This document shows, piece after piece, positions 49,805-59,140 of a stretch of 64,000 nucleotides of DNA. The DNA is from Desulfuromonadales bacterium. GTDB lineage: Bacteria > Desulfobacterota > Desulfuromonadia > Desulfuromonadales > JAGXHI01. The notes beneath the pieces were generated by a model. It was not told where the DNA came from, searched no databases, and was given only the letters and a program-made list of their open reading frames with translations. The DNA lies in contig JAGXHI010000038.1 in NCBI GenBank assembly GCA_024636295.1, positions 62,001 through 126,000 of the forward strand. Direction: 5' to 3'. Both the position numbers and the translations under genes were made by a program. Every line of letters starts with the position of its first letter. Position 1 is the first letter of the stretch.

Positions 49805-50857
49805 CTAACGGACCGCCTTCAGCGCCGCGATGGTTTTTTCCATTTCCTCCATCGTTCCAATGGTGATTCGCAGCCCATGAGCCAGAACAGGATCGGAAAA
49901 ATATCGTACGAGAATTTTCCGCTCGTACAAAAACTCATATATCCACTCGGCCTTGCCGCCTGGGGGGACGGCGAAAACGTAATTCCCTTGTGACGGGATG
50001 ACTTCCCAGCCGAGAAACTGAAGTTCAAGGGAGAACCACTCCCGGGTTTTCCGGATCTTCCTTACGCACTCGCGGAAATACTCCTGATCCCCGAGGGCGG
50101 CCGTCGCCGCGGCTTGCGCCAGGCGGTCCAGGTTGTAGTGATCGCGGATCTTGTCCAGAGCGACGATCACCCCCGGGTGCGCAATCGCCAGCCCCAGGCG
50201 CATTCCGGCCAGGGAATAACTCTTTGACAGGGTTCGAGTCACCACCACATTATCATGGCGGCGTACCAGCTCGAGGGAGTGCTCGTCGGCAAAATCGACA
50301 TAGGCTTCATCGACCACCAGCATCCCTTGGACCCGCTCCGCCAACCCCTCGACGACGGCTTGGGAAAACACAAATCCGAGCGGCGCATTGGGATTCGTGA
50401 GGAAGAAGAGCTTTCCCTCGTATCGCTCGGGAAAGTCCTTCAGCTCGTGTTTGTCGGTGAGGCCGAAGGTTCGAACCCTCGCCCCCTGGATCTCCGCAAG
50501 GGTACGATAGTAAGAATAGGAGGGGTGAACGTAGGCGATTTCCTCCCCCTCCGCCGCAAAAGCCCGGATCAGATTGTTGAGCACCTCGTCCGAGCCGTTG
50601 GCCATGATGATCCACTGCGGGTCGAATCCGTAGAGGAGGCCCGCCTCCTCCCGCGCGGACCGGCTGGCGGAATCGGGATACTTGCGCAGGGAATCCCCGC
50701 TCCTTCCGATCTCCTCCCGGATCGCCTCCACCACAGCGGGCGAGGGGGGGTAGGGGTTCTCGTTGGTGTTCAGCTTGATCCAGCTCTCCGGCTCCTCGGG
50801 CTGATAGCCGGGTACGTAGGCTGTCATTTCGGCGATGTTCTTGCGCAGCGAAGTCAT
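49805..50857 (-). CDS. hisC: Histidinol-phosphate aminotransferase
   Basis: The 350-residue class I/II PLP aminotransferase has [64 protein letters not shown] and the PLP lysine in [16 protein letters not shown]. It makes histidinol phosphate from imidazole acetol phosphate. No other his gene is near. It follows mqnC by 63 bases on the same strand, so a role in another pathway with this fold cannot be ruled out. Confidence 0.92.
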   Translation of the reverse strand: MTSLRKNIAEMTAYVPGYQPEEPESWIKLNTNENPYPPSPAVVEAIREEIGRSGDSLRKYPDSASRSAREEAGLLYGFDPQWIIMANGSDEVLNNLIRAFAAEGEEIAYVHPSYSYYRTLAEIQGARVRTFGLTDKHELKDFPERYEGKLFFLTNPNAPLGFVFSQAVVEGLAERVQGMLVVDEAYVDFADEHSLELVRRHDNVVVTRTLSKSYSLAGMRLGLAIAHPGVIVALDKIRDHYNLDRLAQAAATAALGDQEYFRECVRKIRKTREWFSLELQFLGWEVIPSQGNYVFAVPPGGKAEWIYEFLYERKILVRYFSDPVLAHGLRITIGTMEEMEKTIAALKAVR

Positions 50858-50920
50858 AAAATCCCCAAGATTCCGTGATCACCCATTCTTAAACTCCTTC
50901 TCCCAGGGAGAGGATAAAAT

Positions 50921-51985
50921 TCAGTATTCTTCCAGGATGTCGTACCTGGTGTTGCGCTTCGCGGGGGTGAATCCAGCTTCCCGGGCGAGATGGATGATTT
51001 CCCCAATCGTCAAACGGAAGGAGCATCCCGCGGCGGCGACCACGTTCTCCTCCAGCATGGTGCCTCCCAGGTCGTTGGCCCCGAAAAAGAGGGATACCTG
51101 GGCCATTTCGGCGCCCTGAGTCACCCAGCTTGCCTGAATGTTCTCCACATTATCCAGTACCAGACGGGAGAGAGCGAGGACTTTCAGGTATTCCACGCCG
51201 GTGGCGGTCGCCCCACCCAGTTCCGTGCCTCCCGGCTGGTAGGTCCATGGGATGAATGCCGTAAACCCCCCGGTGCTCTCCTGGATCTCGCGGATGCGAA
51301 AAAGGTGCTCCACGATATCCTCCGGGCGCTCCCTGCTGCCGAACATCATGGTGGCCGTGGTGCGCATGCCGAGCGCGTGAGCTTCTTCCATCACCGCCGC
51401 CCATTGGCGCCAGCCGATCTTGTTGGGAGAGATTTCTTTTCGCACCTCGTCGACGAGCACTTCGGCGCCGCCGCCGGGGACCGATTCGAGGCCCGCGGCC
51501 TGGAGCCTTCGCAGGCACTCGGGCATGGTCAGGCCGGAGAGATCGGCGATATGAATGACCTCGGCCGGGGAAAGAGAGTGGATCTGCACCTGGGGGAAGC
51601 GGGCTCTGAGCTCGCGGAAAAGGGCCTCGAACCATTCGATCTTCAGATCGGGGTGCAGACCTCCCTGCATCAAAAGCTGTGTGCCGACGTGGTCCGCCAG
51701 TTCCTGCACTTTCCGGTAGATCGTTTCATAGGGAAGCACATAGGCGTCCGAAGCATCCTCCGTGCGATAGAAGGCGCAGAACTTACACCGGGACTGGCAG
51801 ATATTGGTGTAGTTGACGTTTCGGTCGATGACGAAGGTCACCCGGTTGTGGGGGTGCATGCGCCGCCGCACCGCGTCGGCCATCTTCCCCACCGACAGCA
51901 GGTCGGCGTCGGTGAGCAGGTAAAGGGCCTCGTCTCGTTCAAGTGGGGAGGTTTTTTCTGTTTTCCCATGGATTGATTTCAACAT
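50921..51985 (-). CDS. mqnC: Cyclic dehypoxanthinyl futalosine synthase
   Basis: The 354-residue radical SAM enzyme has the cluster CQSRCKFCAFYR, DEALYLLTDADLLSVGKMADAVR at the start and GGGAEVLVDEVRKEISPNKI, as in MqnC. It cyclises dehypoxanthine futalosine in the futalosine route to menaquinone. The frame is open to 52060, but the extension comes from the repeat at 52.0 kb; ATG 51985 starts the family N-terminus. mqnE lies just upstream. Confidence 0.92.
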   Translation of the reverse strand: MLKSIHGKTEKTSPLERDEALYLLTDADLLSVGKMADAVRRRMHPHNRVTFVIDRNVNYTNICQSRCKFCAFYRTEDASDAYVLPYETIYRKVQELADHVGTQLLMQGGLHPDLKIEWFEALFRELRARFPQVQIHSLSPAEVIHIADLSGLTMPECLRRLQAAGLESVPGGGAEVLVDEVRKEISPNKIGWRQWAAVMEEAHALGMRTTATMMFGSRERPEDIVEHLFRIREIQESTGGFTAFIPWTYQPGGTELGGATATGVEYLKVLALSRLVLDNVENIQASWVTQGAEMAQVSLFFGANDLGGTMLEENVVAAAGCSFRLTIGEIIHLAREAGFTPAKRNTRYDILEEY

Positions 51986-52016
51986 TGATAGAACCCTATC
52001 CCCGACTTTGTCATTA

Positions 52017-52083
52017 CTCACGCGAAGGCGCGAAGGAAAATCTTGCTTCGGTAACGTCATCCTGTTGGGTGCGGTCGCGTGAG
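52017..52083. repeat. Short inverted-repeat element between mqnE and mqnC
   Basis: CTCACGCGA (52017-52025) and TCGCGTGAG (52075-52083) are perfect inverted repeats bounding 67 bp. The left part CTCACGCGAAGGCGCGAAGG matches the left end of the element at 12531, so this looks like a short internal-deletion form of the same family. Confidence 0.65.
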
Positions 52084-52093
52084 GGTTTTGACT

Positions 52094-53173
52094 TTAGTAA
52101 CTTTTCAATTCGTTATAGAGCGTATCCCGCTCGACCGGCACCTTCCCCGCCTTTCGGATCATGTCGAGGATCTCTTCCTTTCCGAGGGCCTGGGGAGTCG
52201 CCGCGCCTGCATCATGCCCGATTTTCTCCTCCACGACTGTTCCATCCAGGTCATTCACACCGAATGCCAGGGCCACCTGGGCGATCTTCAGTCCGAGCAT
52301 GACCCAGTATCCTTTTATATGCATGAAATTGTCGAGGTAAATTCGGCTTATCGCAAGGGTCTTGAGGGCGTCCACACCGCCGACCCCTTTTGCACCCGGA
52401 ATCCGGGTGTTGTCCGGCTGAAAAGCCAGAGGGATGAAGGCCTGAAAGCCGCTCGTGCGGTCTTGCAGGTCCCGAAGTCGACGGAGGTGGTCCACCCGGT
52501 CCTCGTAATTTTCGAGGTGTCCGAAGAGCATGGTCGCATTGGTTTTCAGTCCAGCCCGATGGGCCTGCTCGATGATCTCCAGCCACCTTTCGCCGGAAAT
52601 TTTCTCCGGACAGATCTTGTCCCTGACTTCCCTGCGAAGGATTTCCGCCCCCCCTCCGGGCATCGAACCGAGCCCGGCCTCCTTGAGTTCCGAGATTACC
52701 AGGGCGACGTCCTGATTGGTTATCCGGGCGAAATAATCGAGCTCCACGGCGGTAAATGCTTTGACGTGAAGGCCTGGATTGTCCGACCGGATGGCGGCGA
52801 TCATCTCCAGGTAGAAATCGAAGGGCAGATCTGGATGCAGTCCTCCCACGATATGAATCTCGGTGGCGCCGGCGGCGTTCGCCTCGGCGACTTTCTCCAG
52901 GATGTCGTTCAGCGCCAGGGTGTAGCAGCCTTCGTCCTCGACCCCTTTGCTGAAGGCGCAGAAAGTGCAGCGATTAACGCAGATGTTGGTGTAATTGATA
53001 TGGCGGTTGACATTGAAGTAGACCTTCTCGCCATTTATTTTCCGGTTTGCCAGGGCGGCCAGTTCCCCGATTGCAAGCAGATCCCTCGATTCGAAAAGGG
53101 CCAGGGTCTCTTCGTCGGATATCCGGGCTCCGGTTTTGATTTTTGAGCGAATGGTATGGAATAGATCGATCAT
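52094..53173 (-). CDS. mqnE: Aminofutalosine synthase
   Basis: The 359-residue radical SAM enzyme has the cluster motif CVNRCTFCAFSKG, GNRKINGEKVY-like start (ANRKINGEKVYFNVNRHINYTNIC), HIVGGLHPDLPFDFYLEM and a C-terminal DLDGTVVEEKIGHDAGA. MqnE joins the enolpyruvyl chorismate-derived compound with SAM to make aminofutalosine. It has clear homology to MqnC, from which it differs in the C-terminal half. It is followed by the repeat element and mqnC. Confidence 0.93.
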   Translation of the reverse strand: MIDLFHTIRSKIKTGARISDEETLALFESRDLLAIGELAALANRKINGEKVYFNVNRHINYTNICVNRCTFCAFSKGVEDEGCYTLALNDILEKVAEANAAGATEIHIVGGLHPDLPFDFYLEMIAAIRSDNPGLHVKAFTAVELDYFARITNQDVALVISELKEAGLGSMPGGGAEILRREVRDKICPEKISGERWLEIIEQAHRAGLKTNATMLFGHLENYEDRVDHLRRLRDLQDRTSGFQAFIPLAFQPDNTRIPGAKGVGGVDALKTLAISRIYLDNFMHIKGYWVMLGLKIAQVALAFGVNDLDGTVVEEKIGHDAGAATPQALGKEEILDMIRKAGKVPVERDTLYNELKSY

Positions 53174-53224
53174 GGTTTCGGCTGCCTTGCCTCCGCGAGT
53201 TGTTACATCGTGGATAAAAAGAGA

Positions 53225-53827
53225 TCAGTCCTTGTCGTCTCCCCAGCGCTGAAAGAGGTGGTGCTCGATTTTCAACCCGTCAAGAATTTTTCCCACAACG
53301 AAGTCGACGAGGTCCTCAATCTGTTTCGGACGATGATAAAACGCGGGCATGGCGGGAAGAATCGCGGCGCCCGCGTGGGATAGACGAAGGAGGTTTTCCA
53401 GGTGGATGGCATTGAAGGGCGTTTCCCGAGGGACCAGGATCAGGTCACGCCTCTCCTTGAGGGCGACGTCCGCGACGCGTTCGATGAGGTTGTCGCTGAC
53501 CCCCGCGGCGATTCGCCCCGCGGTCCCCATGGAGCAGGGCGCGATCACCACCGCACGCGGCGCCGAGGACCCGCTGGAAACGGGAGCGAACAGGTCCGTC
53601 TCCGCATAGTGGTCCAGCTTATGGCTTCCGAAATAATCGCGCATCAGCTCTTTTCGCACCGAGGTCGACCCTTCCCATTCCAGACCGGTTTCATACCGCA
53701 GGACGTCAAGACCCGACTTCGTGAGAAGAAGGGTGACGCGTTCTTCGGCACGGAGGAGCTCCTCGGTGAGTCGGAGCCCGTAAATGGCGCCCGAGGCGCC
53801 GGTGATGGCAACGACAATCGAGTTCAT
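53225..53827 (-). CDS. ubiX: UbiX-type flavin prenyltransferase
   Basis: The 200-residue protein begins VVAITGASGAIYGLRLTEEL with the FMN-binding loop, then VIAPCSMGTAGRIAAGVSDNLIERVADVALKERR, LVPRETPFNAIHLENLLRLSHAGA and PAMPAFYHRP, as in UbiX. It makes prenylated FMN for UbiD-type decarboxylases; the partner is likely the UbiD gene at 57.7 kb. ATG 53827 has GGAG 9 bases upstream; the frame beyond it lies in the mqnP 3' region. Confidence 0.93.
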   Translation of the reverse strand: MNSIVVAITGASGAIYGLRLTEELLRAEERVTLLLTKSGLDVLRYETGLEWEGSTSVRKELMRDYFGSHKLDHYAETDLFAPVSSGSSAPRAVVIAPCSMGTAGRIAAGVSDNLIERVADVALKERRDLILVPRETPFNAIHLENLLRLSHAGAAILPAMPAFYHRPKQIEDLVDFVVGKILDGLKIEHHLFQRWGDDKD

Positions 53828-53942
53828 GATTTTTGCTCCTTCCGAGATTTCGCGGTGAAATTCGCTCGGGTTCCCTGATTTTCGCCGAAGCCGCCCGTTC
53901 CGATTTCTGTCGAAAGGGGTGGAAGGATTCTCTGGAGATTTC

Positions 53943-54812
53943 TCACGCCAGCGCATCCATCAGGGTAAACAGGAGGAGTGTCACGCTGATCCAGCCGTTC
54001 ATGTTGAAGAAAGCCGCATCCAGCCTGGAGAGATCGTCGGGTTTTACCAGGAGATGTTCGTAAATCAGCATTCCCGTCGCCGATCCGACGCCGAGAAGAT
54101 AGATCCACCCGAGATCCGTTCCAAAAAGGAGAAGCAGCAGGAGGAAAATCATCATCCCGTGAAAGGCCCGCACCAGAAGCAGGGAGCGGCGGATTCCCAG
54201 GCGCGCCGGAATGGAATGAAGGCCCTCGGCCCGGTCGAACTCCACATCCTGAAGGGCGTAGAAGATATCGAATCCCGCCACCCAGAACAGTACCGCCAGG
54301 GCAAGGGCCATCGCCGGCCACTGGATATCGCCCCGCAGGGCGATCCAGGCGCCAAGGGGCGCCGCGGCGAGGCATAGCCCCAGGACCAGGTGGGCAAGGG
54401 CGGTAAACCGCTTGCAGAAGGAATAAAGCGTCAGGAAAAAGAGGGCCACCGGGGCCAGGTAGAAACAGAGAGGGTTGAGCATCCAGGCCGCCAAGAGCAG
54501 AAGGGCGAAGGACGCGATGACGAAAACCCAGGCTTCCTTGGTCGAGATCTTCCCCGCCGGGATGTGCCGCTGCGCCGTGCGGGGATTGCGGGCGTCGATC
54601 CGGGCGTCGATGATCCGGTTGAGGCCCATGGCTCCCGAGCGGGCGCCCACCATGGCGACGCAGATCCAGAAGATCTGGGCGAGAGTCGGCGGCGCTCCCG
54701 TTTCCATCGAGGCGAGGATCACGCCCATCAGGGCGAAGGGGAATGCGAAAACCGTGTGGGAGAACTTGATCATCTCCAGCAGGTCGCGGGTTTTTTCAAT
54801 CAGAACGGCCAT
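53943..54812 (-). CDS. mqnP: UbiA-type prenyltransferase for menaquinone (MqnP-like)
   Basis: The 289-residue protein has about 9 membrane helices and both Asp-rich prenyl-diphosphate sites: NRIIDARIDARNPRTAQR and DVEFDRAEGLHSIPARLGIRR. It moves a polyprenyl chain onto the naphthoate-type acceptor. Its place among mqn and ubiX/ubiD genes points to MqnP rather than UbiA of ubiquinone synthesis. Confidence 0.88.
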   Translation of the reverse strand: MAVLIEKTRDLLEMIKFSHTVFAFPFALMGVILASMETGAPPTLAQIFWICVAMVGARSGAMGLNRIIDARIDARNPRTAQRHIPAGKISTKEAWVFVIASFALLLLAAWMLNPLCFYLAPVALFFLTLYSFCKRFTALAHLVLGLCLAAAPLGAWIALRGDIQWPAMALALAVLFWVAGFDIFYALQDVEFDRAEGLHSIPARLGIRRSLLLVRAFHGMMIFLLLLLLFGTDLGWIYLLGVGSATGMLIYEHLLVKPDDLSRLDAAFFNMNGWISVTLLLFTLMDALA

Positions 54813-54941
54813 GGCTCTCCACCTTCAAAAACATCTGTTCCGGAGCGCCCAGTGTACACCGACCCCTCCGGTTATTCAAGATTATGAATGCCTCATCCAG
54901 TGAAGGGAGGCGTTTTTTGTCGGCTCTGGTATGCTCCTTTC

Positions 54942-55240
54942 GTGACCTTCGACCAATTCCTGAAAGAAGCCTGTCCGGTTCTCGGGCTGAACTGGCGCAA
55001 GTTCCGGAGGCGCTCGGCGCGCCGGTGCGTTTCGAGCGACACGATTTCATGAGCGATCCGGTCCCGACCGGCATGGACTTCGTCCTCTGCCGGTATCTGG
55101 CCTTCACCTGCTACCGCGGAGAGCGCCTGCGGGAGGCCTCCTCCCGCCTGCACCAGGTCCTTTCACCCGGCGGGGCTCTCATGATCGGGCGAAAGGAGCA
55201 GATCGGACCGGGAGGGGAAAATTCAGCCTCTGGCTGGACG
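54942..55240 (+). pseudogene. Decayed SAM-dependent methyltransferase (CheR-like)
   Basis: From GTG 54942 one frame reads VTFDQFLKEACPVLGLNWRKFRRRSARR, the usual N-terminus of small CheR-like methyltransferases. A second frame then gives VRFERHDFMSDPVPTGMDFVLCRYLAFT and LHQVLSPGGALMIGRKEQIG, the C-terminal SAM-fold blocks. The middle of the domain is deleted and the frame broken. The remaining downstream frame has no likeness. Confidence 0.6.
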
Positions 55241-55313
55241 CACCCGGGATCTTCACGCCGAGGTAAACTCCTCACCGCGGAGATACGGATTCGCTTCTTA
55301 GTGAAATCCGCCT

Positions 55314-55841
55314 TTACCAGCACCACCTGGAACGCCAGTGGTAGGGAGAGTAAAAAGGATCGCAGAATGGGTCGTAAAAGGGGTAATAGTACGGACGGGG
55401 AAAATCGTCGCGGTCCTTCTTCTCGGGCCAGAGCCGGATCTCCCCGATGTCGAATATGGGGACGGCGCCTCTGTTTTGGGTCAGGGTCCCCGTCAGGGTG
55501 ACAAGCCGCCCCGCTTCAAAGCGCTGGGGGTCGAGAGTTCCGGTTGATTTTGCCAGAAATCGACCGCAGGCGACATCCGGCTCCGTCGGCTTTCCGTTTT
55601 CATTCAGGCCGTAACAGAGAATAGCCAGCATCCCGCCCCCATCTTCCTGCCTTGTTTCCAGGATCTTGCCCCCCAGGATCAGGGTGGTCCCACGCCACGC
55701 TTCGGGCTCCGCCAAGACCGTCGCAGCCCTCACGGAATGATTGGCGGAGAAATAGGCTTCGGGGGAGAGAATATGGTGCCACCCGAGCAGAAGGGGTACG
55801 GCGACAAGGGGCCAGAGTCTTTTTGCGAGGGATGATCTCAC
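55314..55841 (-). CDS. Slp-family outer membrane protein lacking the lipobox Cys
   Basis: The 175-residue protein matches the Slp lipoprotein family: HHILSPEAYFSANHS, then VLAEPEAWRGTTLILGGKILETRQEDGG, VACGRFLAKSTGTLDPQRFEAGRLVTLTGTLTQ and FDIGEIRLWP. The N-terminus is a signal (LWPLVAVPLLLGW), but the residue where lipidation is expected after LLLG is Trp, not Cys, so the protein may stay as a secreted or membrane-anchored form. A Tyr/Pro/Phe-rich tail (PYYYPFYDPFCDPFYSPYHW) ends it. Confidence 0.75.
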   Translation of the reverse strand: MRSSLAKRLWPLVAVPLLLGWHHILSPEAYFSANHSVRAATVLAEPEAWRGTTLILGGKILETRQEDGGGMLAILCYGLNENGKPTEPDVACGRFLAKSTGTLDPQRFEAGRLVTLTGTLTQNRGAVPIFDIGEIRLWPEKKDRDDFPRPYYYPFYDPFCDPFYSPYHWRSRWCW

Positions 55842-55902
55842 GGTTTTTCCTCTTCTTTTTCCCTATCTTAACACACTCCTTTCGTTCCGGCAGCCTCGGA
55901 GA

Positions 55903-55931
55903 TTGACATTGAGGACAAAAATTGTTATCTT
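55903..55931 (+). promoter_or_regulatory. Sigma-70 promoter of the small membrane protein
   Basis: TTGACA (55903-55908), 17 bases, TATCTT (55926-55931), 33 bases before GTG 55964. Confidence 0.65.
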
Positions 55932-55963
55932 TTCATCGTAATCCTTTATCGAAGGAGGTGCCG

Positions 55964-56203
55964 GTGAGACAATCGAATCCAAGCCGTTTTCATCTGGGGG
56001 AATCGCGGGTCAGGGAAAGAACGAGAGAGGACCTTGGCGTTACCCTTCTTCATGTCACCTTTCGGGCATCACTCGTTTTGACTTTCATGATCATCGTCCT
56101 GATCGGACTTTGGTCCGGGGCTGCGGTCATCGGAGGCGCCGTCGCCGAAGGGGGATTCTTGGAGCTGGTCAAAAGCTGGTCTTCCGCCGTAAGCGGAGGC
56201 TGA
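55964..56203 (+). CDS. Small single-helix membrane protein
   Basis: The 79-residue product starts with GTG behind a strong GAAGGAGG box at 5 bases. A charged N-terminus (about 1-30) is followed by one membrane helix (LVLTFMIIVLIGLWSGAAVIGGAVA). I do not recognise the family. It has its own sigma-70 promoter and terminator, so it is a real single-gene unit. Confidence 0.75.
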   Translation: MRQSNPSRFHLGESRVRERTREDLGVTLLHVTFRASLVLTFMIIVLIGLWSGAAVIGGAVAEGGFLELVKSWSSAVSGG

Positions 56204-56222
56204 TCAAATATCACCACATCAA

Positions 56223-56266
56223 CCAACAAAACAGGCCGTCCATCTTCGGACGGCCTGTTTTGTTGG
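56223..56266. terminator. Bidirectional rho-independent terminator
   Basis: A perfect 19-bp stem, CCAACAAAACAGGCCGTCC with its complement, around the loop ATCTTC. The A-run and T-run on the two arms allow it to end both the small plus-strand gene and the minus-strand permease gene. Confidence 0.93.
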
Positions 56267-56277
56267 CAGGGACAGAG

Positions 56278-57576
56278 TCAGGGTCCGCGCCGGACGCGGC
56301 GGTCCGAGAAAATCACGTGCTCCAGCAGAAGAACCGCGGTGACCCCGACCACGAAGCCGTTTCCGAGTACCGGCTGGAGGGTCGCGGGAAGAGAATTAAC
56401 GGCGGAACGGGGGAAAAAAGCCACCACCGTTCCCAGCAAAACGGGAAATCCGACCACCAGGCCTTTTTCGAAACCACTCCCATCTTCCGATCCCGAGAGA
56501 ATGAGGAGCCCGGCGGACATCTGGGAGCCGAGGATGTAGAGAAAAATCGTTCCTGTGACCGCGGAGGGAATATATCCGATCACCGAGATGGCTGCCGGCG
56601 AGAAGGCAAGAAGCCCGAGCAACAAAGCTGTCGGCGCCAGGGCAAAGCGGGAAGCGCAACCCGTGGTGGCGATCACTCCCGGGCTCAGGGAGTAATTCAC
56701 CGGCCCCAGTACGCCGAGAAAGCCCGCCAGCATATTGGCCAGACCCGTCACGGTAATTCCCCGGCGTACGCGACGCCCGAGATCCTGCGTCCCCAGGAGT
56801 TCTCCCACGGACTGAATGGAGCCGAGATCGTTGACCGACAGGGCTAGAAAGCAGATCAGGAAGGACAGGAGCACTCCGATGTCCAGGGAGATTTCCAGGG
56901 TCAGGTGATGGAACATCCCCGCGACCAGGTTCTCTGCCAGCACATCCCGCTGGGAAGAGCGTCCGAAGAGCAGGAAATGAAAGATCGAGCCGACCAGCAT
57001 GCCCCAGATGATCAGGGTGGATCGCCAGATGCCGGGCAGGAGGCGATGGCCGACCAGCATGACCAGGAGGAGGGCCATGGAAAAAAGAAGGCTGGAGAGA
57101 AAGGTGGCGCTTCCCTGGGCATCGGTCGTCAGTTGAACGATGGTTGGCAGGAGGGTGAACGCGATAAGCAGCAGAACGACGGCGACAACTCTCGTGGTGA
57201 AGAGGCGCTGGAGGATGCCGAAGAGCCCGGTCATGCTCGCAAGAGCCAGGAGAAGGCCACCCGCCAGGATGGAGAAATAGATCGTATTCAGGGAAAAGGT
57301 GCTGCTGGCCAGCACTCCCACCAGCAGGACCGCTGCCGGGCCGGTGATCAGCGGCAGGCGATGTCCCAAGAAAATCTGGACGAAAAGAGTGACCGCCGTG
57401 ACCAGCGAAAGCTTCTGCATATAGACGGCCTGCTCCGCATAGGTGGAAAAGTGCAGACTTCCCACCACGTCGCCCAGGATGATGATTCCCGGCACAGCGA
57501 TGGCAAACCATTGCAGGCCGTACAGAAAAAGCTCGCCGATGGGGGGAATATCGTCCTGGCCGTACTTGAATCGCAT
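56278..57576 (-). CDS. NCS2 family nucleobase permease (uracil-xanthine type)
   Basis: The 432-residue protein has about 12-14 membrane helices: LFLYGLQWFAIAVPGIIILGD at the start, LPLITGPAAVLLVGVLAS, NDLGSIQSVGELLGTQD (the conserved NDxGS-like substrate region) and a C-terminal signature near GNGFVVG. It imports purines or pyrimidines by proton symport. It lies between the mqn genes and ubiD, where a purine permease might recover the hypoxanthine/adenine released by the futalosine route (inference). Confidence 0.88.
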   Translation of the reverse strand: MRFKYGQDDIPPIGELFLYGLQWFAIAVPGIIILGDVVGSLHFSTYAEQAVYMQKLSLVTAVTLFVQIFLGHRLPLITGPAAVLLVGVLASSTFSLNTIYFSILAGGLLLALASMTGLFGILQRLFTTRVVAVVLLLIAFTLLPTIVQLTTDAQGSATFLSSLLFSMALLLVMLVGHRLLPGIWRSTLIIWGMLVGSIFHFLLFGRSSQRDVLAENLVAGMFHHLTLEISLDIGVLLSFLICFLALSVNDLGSIQSVGELLGTQDLGRRVRRGITVTGLANMLAGFLGVLGPVNYSLSPGVIATTGCASRFALAPTALLLGLLAFSPAAISVIGYIPSAVTGTIFLYILGSQMSAGLLILSGSEDGSGFEKGLVVGFPVLLGTVVAFFPRSAVNSLPATLQPVLGNGFVVGVTAVLLLEHVIFSDRRVRRGP

Positions 57577-57657
57577 ATGCTCCCTCCTGCAATAAAAATC
57601 AACTTCCTTCGACTGATCCCGAGACGCAACCCTGCATCCTGAAAACGCCTCACGGAT

Positions 57658-59031
57658 TCAGTCCTTCAGGCCATATTCCGCCCAGCGGGCCTCTACTTTT
57701 CGTCCGACCGCGGGATCCTCCATTACGTTCGGCCAGGAGAACTTGCGTGTGGCATCGATGCTTAGCCCTCCATCCTCCACGATGATATCCCGCCGGGGAT
57801 CCACATGATTGATAGACTTCCAGAAACTTTCCGAATAATTTCGGATGTCCACATCGGCGTCCAGAAGCACCAACAGGCGGGATGCTTTCAAAAGATCAGT
57901 CTGACGCAGGTCCCGAAGCAATTTTCCTGATCTTCCCGAGTCTTCCTGCCGCAGCGCAATAAGCGCGCAGCCGTGAAAAATGCCTTCCAGAGGAAAGTTC
58001 AGATCCGCGACTTCGGGAAAATCGATCTGAAGCAGCGGAAGGAACAGCCGTTCGGTGGCTTTTGCCAGAAAGCAGTCTTCCATGGGAGGGGGACCCACGA
58101 TCGTGGCGGGGAAAATAGGATCCTTCCGGCGGGTCATCCGGGTGAGATGAAAAACGGCAACCGGCCCGGAAGGGACATAATAGCCCGTATGATTGCCAAA
58201 AGGGCCTTCCGTCCTTGTTTCTCCAGGCTCCGCATACCCTTCGAGGATGAATTCGGCGGAGGCCGGGACGTTGAGCCCCTCTAGGGACGGGGTCATTTCC
58301 ACCGGCCGATCCCGGAGAAATCCGGCAAAAGCCGTCTCGTCGACGCCTTCGGGAAGAGGGGCGCCGGCTGCGTATATAAGGGCGGTATCCCCTCCCAGAG
58401 CCACGGCCACGGGCATTTTCTCCCCACGTTCCGACCAGGCGCTATAGTGAAGACCTCCTCCCGATGCGGGTCTCCAGTGAAGACCCGCAGTGCGGGAGTC
58501 AAAAATCTGCATGCGGTACATGCCGCAGTTGACCGCCCCTGTTTTTGGATGTCGTGTGAAGATAAGGGGAAGGGTGAGAAATCGCCCTCCATCCCCGGGC
58601 CAGGTTTTCAGCGCCGGGAGGCGCAGAAGGTCGGGCGCATTTTCAACCACTTCCCGGCAGGGCGCTGAGTATCCAGGAATACTCAGGACTTCCCTTTCTG
58701 CCATCAGTCGGCGCAGGCGCTCCTCCGCCGTTCCGGGGCCGGCTTTCGCCAGGGCCTCTCGCAGATGGTTGTCCAGATCCTGTATATCCTCTACCCCCAG
58801 AGCCCAGGCCGTGCGGCGAAGGGAGCCGAAAAGATTGACGGCAACCGGCCATTCGCTTTCCTTGATTTTTTCAAAGATCAGGGCCTTGCCGCCACCTCGT
58901 CCCTTGCTGACCCGATTGACCACCGCTGCGACTTCCTGCTCGGGATCGACTTCCGTACCGACTTTTGAAAGGTCCCCCCGCTCTTCCAGAATTCGGACGA
59001 ATTCCCTCAGATCACCCGCATTCAATCTCAT
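57658..59031 (-). CDS. UbiD family decarboxylase (menaquinone, MqnL-like)
   Basis: The 457-residue protein shows UbiD features: LREFVRILEERGDL, YRMQIFDSRTAGLHW, the prenyl-FMN region LILEGYAEPGETRTEGPFGNHTGYY with the conserved E-x-P-F-G and the catalytic Glu, and LFLPLLQIDFPEVADL. It decarboxylates an aromatic or polyene acid with prenylated FMN from UbiX. In this context it is the likely decarboxylase of futalosine menaquinone synthesis. Confidence 0.92.
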   Translation of the reverse strand: MRLNAGDLREFVRILEERGDLSKVGTEVDPEQEVAAVVNRVSKGRGGGKALIFEKIKESEWPVAVNLFGSLRRTAWALGVEDIQDLDNHLREALAKAGPGTAEERLRRLMAEREVLSIPGYSAPCREVVENAPDLLRLPALKTWPGDGGRFLTLPLIFTRHPKTGAVNCGMYRMQIFDSRTAGLHWRPASGGGLHYSAWSERGEKMPVAVALGGDTALIYAAGAPLPEGVDETAFAGFLRDRPVEMTPSLEGLNVPASAEFILEGYAEPGETRTEGPFGNHTGYYVPSGPVAVFHLTRMTRRKDPIFPATIVGPPPMEDCFLAKATERLFLPLLQIDFPEVADLNFPLEGIFHGCALIALRQEDSGRSGKLLRDLRQTDLLKASRLLVLLDADVDIRNYSESFWKSINHVDPRRDIIVEDGGLSIDATRKFSWPNVMEDPAVGRKVEARWAEYGLKD

Positions 59032-59140
59032 TTCAAACCACCTTCATCCCCCTCTAAAGGGACTCCATCTGTCGTTCTGGGCCGTGGACCGGCTTCCGCT
59101 GATGCCTTTCGGCCTGCGGCAGGAGTTCTCGGGAGCGGGA

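Noticed and set aside
52079..53146. Plus-strand reading frame of 355 residues
   Set aside because: Antisense of mqnE, which has radical SAM motifs and full-length homology.
54884..55501. Plus-strand open frame of 205 residues taken as one gene
   Set aside because: The first and last thirds are out of frame with real methyltransferase homology; better read as a decayed gene, 54942-55240.
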